Positions 62,481-64,000 of a DNA stretch of 64,000 nucleotides are shown piece by piece; the first letter of the stretch is position 1; the number at the start of each line of letters is the position of its first letter. The stretch is from positions 1-64,000 of the forward strand of contig JADYUX010000004.1 in assembly GCA_021532125.1 (NCBI GenBank), in the 5' to 3' direction. A program made the translations under genes and the position numbers. The DNA comes from Arcanobacterium haemolyticum. GTDB lineage: Bacteria; Actinomycetota; Actinomycetes; Actinomycetales; Actinomycetaceae. Under the pieces are notes generated by a model, which saw nothing but the letters and a program-made list of their open reading frames with translations, had not been told where the DNA came from and made no database searches.

Positions 62481-63365
62481 ATGTCGAAGCTGCCCGGAAA
62501 GATGACGCGAAAGCAGCACTGGGTGCCGCGGTTCTACCTGCGCCATTTCGCGGATTCCTCCGGGCAGCTTCATGCCTACAGCAGACAGAAGGGCTCCTTC
62601 TTCCGCACGAATTGCGAGAACCTTTGCAGCATGCGCGATCTTTATGAGGTCGAGCATGCCGATGCGACAGGCGATGCGACAGACAGATTCTATGCGCAGA
62701 ACCTCATCGAGGTTAAGCTATCTGAGCTCGAGAGCCGCATCGCGCCGCTTTACGATCGCTTTTTGGAACGCCAGAAAGAAGACCAGTGCGAAGACGAAGG
62801 GTATTCTGATGGGAAAGCCGCCGTTTGCGAGCTGGCAGCAAATATCATCGTCCGGCACCCTATCAGTATGCGCGTCGACAAGAAATGGTCACGCGAGACT
62901 GCCGAAGAGCTGCTCAGAAACGTTCATCTGACACCCTATGAGCTCGGCTTGCTCGATTGGTCGGATTGGCGCGGGGATTCCCAAGCGGTGGTCGAGCTTG
63001 CCGCCGCCGCAACCATGCTCTTCTCCAACGATGATATTGTGCCAGTTAACCGTATTCGAAAGGCTTTTTTTGAGAAGAGCTTCTCCATCCTTAGGGCACC
63101 CGTCGGCTCAGGGTTCGTTACGACGTCGATGCCTATGTTCATCATCGGGCCCGAGGACGACTCGTACGATTTTCATCTCGCGTATATGCCGTTGAGCAGT
63201 GAGTATGCTGCGGTCTTTTCAGATGACCCTCTATTTCCGCCGTTTGCGAGACTCGGTTTTTCGGGCGTCGAGTTCATGAACCGACTTCTTCTGCTTAACT
63301 GCGAGCATTGGGATGTCGCCATATCGAGGGGAAGCGGCCCGCTCGAGCACGCGGTACGCGATTGA
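62481..63365 (+). CDS. DUF4238 domain protein
   Basis: The 294-residue protein begins MSKLPGKMTRKQHWVPRFYL then RHFADSSGQLHAYSRQKGSF, the DUF4238 signature (HxVPRFYLRxF). VELAAAATMLFSNDDIVPVN and FITSMPMFIIGPED-like segments follow. DUF4238 proteins occur often in defence islands and may be nucleases, but this is unproven. The start is 1 bp after the res stop codon. Confidence 0.8.
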   Translation: MSKLPGKMTRKQHWVPRFYLRHFADSSGQLHAYSRQKGSFFRTNCENLCSMRDLYEVEHADATGDATDRFYAQNLIEVKLSELESRIAPLYDRFLERQKEDQCEDEGYSDGKAAVCELAANIIVRHPISMRVDKKWSRETAEELLRNVHLTPYELGLLDWSDWRGDSQAVVELAAAATMLFSNDDIVPVNRIRKAFFEKSFSILRAPVGSGFVTTSMPMFIIGPEDDSYDFHLAYMPLSSEYAAVFSDDPLFPPFARLGFSGVEFMNRLLLLNCEHWDVAISRGSGPLEHAVRD

Positions 63366-63389
63366 AGTCAAGCGAACAGTGCCGAATTC

Positions 63390-63608
63390 ATGCACGAGAT
63401 GTTCACGCGCGACGGCAGGGAGCTATCCCTCGACACAGTGATCTACGACCGCTCGAAGAAGAAGGGGCAGACGATGATCGATACCATCGACCGTGGCTGC
63501 CTCGAGGGCGGCTGCCTTGATGACGAGGACCTGCGCATCATCTTCGAGCACCTTCTGGGGAGAAGACGGCAAGGACCGGGAACATTAAAGGGTCAAGCAG
63601 CGTATTGA
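63390..63608 (+). CDS. Short open frame, possibly a gene remnant
   Basis: A 72-codon frame (MHEMFTRDGRELSLDTVIYD ...) with typical local codon use but no good ribosome site. The text GQTMIDTIDRGCLEGGCLDD looks like the end of a larger protein. It may be a fragment left when the DUF262 gene was acquired. No family recognised. Confidence 0.35.
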   Translation: MHEMFTRDGRELSLDTVIYDRSKKKGQTMIDTIDRGCLEGGCLDDEDLRIIFEHLLGRRRQGPGTLKGQAAY

Positions 63609-63659
63609 TAAAATTGACCCCGCCAGCAATAACCGCAAAGGATAGATAGGGCTTTAAGG

Positions 63660-64000
63660 ATGGATGCAGGAAAAGCAACGATAAGCGGCGTGTTCAACGG
63701 ATCGCGCCTGCTCGAAATACCTTTTTACCAAAGGGCGTACGTCTGGGGAGAAGAGCAATGGGAGCGTTTCCTCGGCGACATGGAGTTCGTCACGGCCTCG
63801 AAGCGGCCCTATTTCCTGGGCTCCATCATCCTGAAGCAGGCCTCCTCCGGCAACACCTGGTCCGAGGTCTCCGAGGTTCGCACCGTCATCGACGGCCAGC
63901 AGCGACTCACGACCATGGTCATCTTCTTCAAGGCACTCTGTGCAAAAAACGGCACCAACAATTTGTTTGAGCGAGATTTCGTCCTGGAGACCGGCGATGT
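63660..64000 (+). CDS. DUF262 (GmrSD-like) protein, N-terminal part
   Basis: The ATG at 63660 opens a frame with LLEIPFYQRAYVWGEEQWERF and TVIDGQQRLTTMVIFFKALC. The IPxYQRxYxW and DGQQRLTT motifs define the ParB/sulfiredoxin-like DUF262 NTPase domain. In GmrSD this domain joins a DUF1524 HNH nuclease to cut glucosylated phage DNA. Only 113 codons are in the window, so the nuclease half cannot be checked. Confidence 0.85.
   Translation, partial: MDAGKATISGVFNGSRLLEIPFYQRAYVWGEEQWERFLGDMEFVTASKRPYFLGSIILKQASSGNTWSEVSEVRTVIDGQQRLTTMVIFFKALCAKNGTNNLFERDFVLETGD

Larger units (their letters stand above)
22564..64000. mobile_element. Integrative conjugative element with replication, transfer, partition and defence modules (right end outside window)
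   Basis: The segment carries excisionase-like HTH proteins, an initiator-like gene, VirD4, VirB4, PrgI, VirB6, a cell-wall hydrolase, MobC, a relaxase and ParAB, which is a full conjugation set. Its core is much more GC-rich than the chromosome at 1-22,500. No integrase is present, so it should lie beyond the right edge. Coriobacterial ancestry is inferred from composition and gene content. Confidence 0.85.

Overview
The window joins two genomes of different character. Positions 1 to about 22,560 are an ordinary actinobacterial chromosome of moderately high GC. From about 22,564 to the right edge the sequence is an integrated conjugative element whose core (28,000-49,900) is much richer in GC, like mobile elements of gut Coriobacteriia. 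The gene order purN / DUF6350 / sucD-sucC / pcrA, a pyruvate formate-lyase fermentation locus and the presence of tet(W) suggest an Actinomycetaceae host, plausibly Trueperella. That naming is an inference and was not tested by a search.

Chromosome, left to right: purN (cut by the window edge), a DUF6350 membrane protein, nagB-nagA (amino-sugar catabolism), sucD-sucC, pcrA, an LPXTG-anchored 5'-nucleotidase, an aldo/keto reductase, a MerR/flavodoxin-fold oxidoreductase pair, a BASS-type transporter, a DUF308 membrane protein, a pyruvate formate-lyase locus in which the enzyme is split into two genes, an HxlR/SnoaL pair, and a zinc macrodomain + class M sirtuin pair (reversible ADP-ribosylation).

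Mobile element: a short C-terminal guaA-like tail at 22,564 marks the probable left attachment site. The left arm (23.2-27.6 kb) carries a HEPN-motif protein, two small membrane-protein genes (one frameshifted) and a WYL regulator. A replication/regulation module follows (28.0-30.0 kb): two excisionase-like HTH proteins, an initiator-like winged-helix gene with an iteron array inside its coding sequence, and a DnaC-like ATPase. Next is a Gram-positive type IV secretion operon (30.1-43.8 kb): PcfB/DUF3801, VirD4 coupling protein, Maff2, PrgI, VirB4, a glucosaminidase + NlpC/P60 hydrolase, a VirB6-like channel, and a thioester/VaFE surface adhesin with its own class B sortase. A convergent block holds accessory genes, the relaxase, MobC, a possible oriT, ParB, ParA and a YraN-like protein.

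Defence island (49.7 kb to the edge): a ribbon-helix-helix protein, a PLD + SNF2 helicase, DUF4391, an unrecognised gene, type III Mod and Res, DUF4238 and a truncated DUF262 protein. A roughly 2.9 kb cassette with tet(W) (ribosomal-protection tetracycline resistance, with its leader peptide and attenuator) sits inside mod. It separates the DPPY motif from the SAM-binding motif, so the type III system is probably dead.

Main leads: (1) three otherwise unrelated element proteins share an arginine/alanine-rich C-terminal tail, possibly a secretion signal; (2) a near-identical 15-bp palindrome occurs three times in frame inside transfer genes, with a related dyad upstream of parA; (3) an iteron array with exact 33-bp spacing lies inside the initiator-like gene; (4) pyruvate formate-lyase is split; (5) tet(W) interrupts mod.
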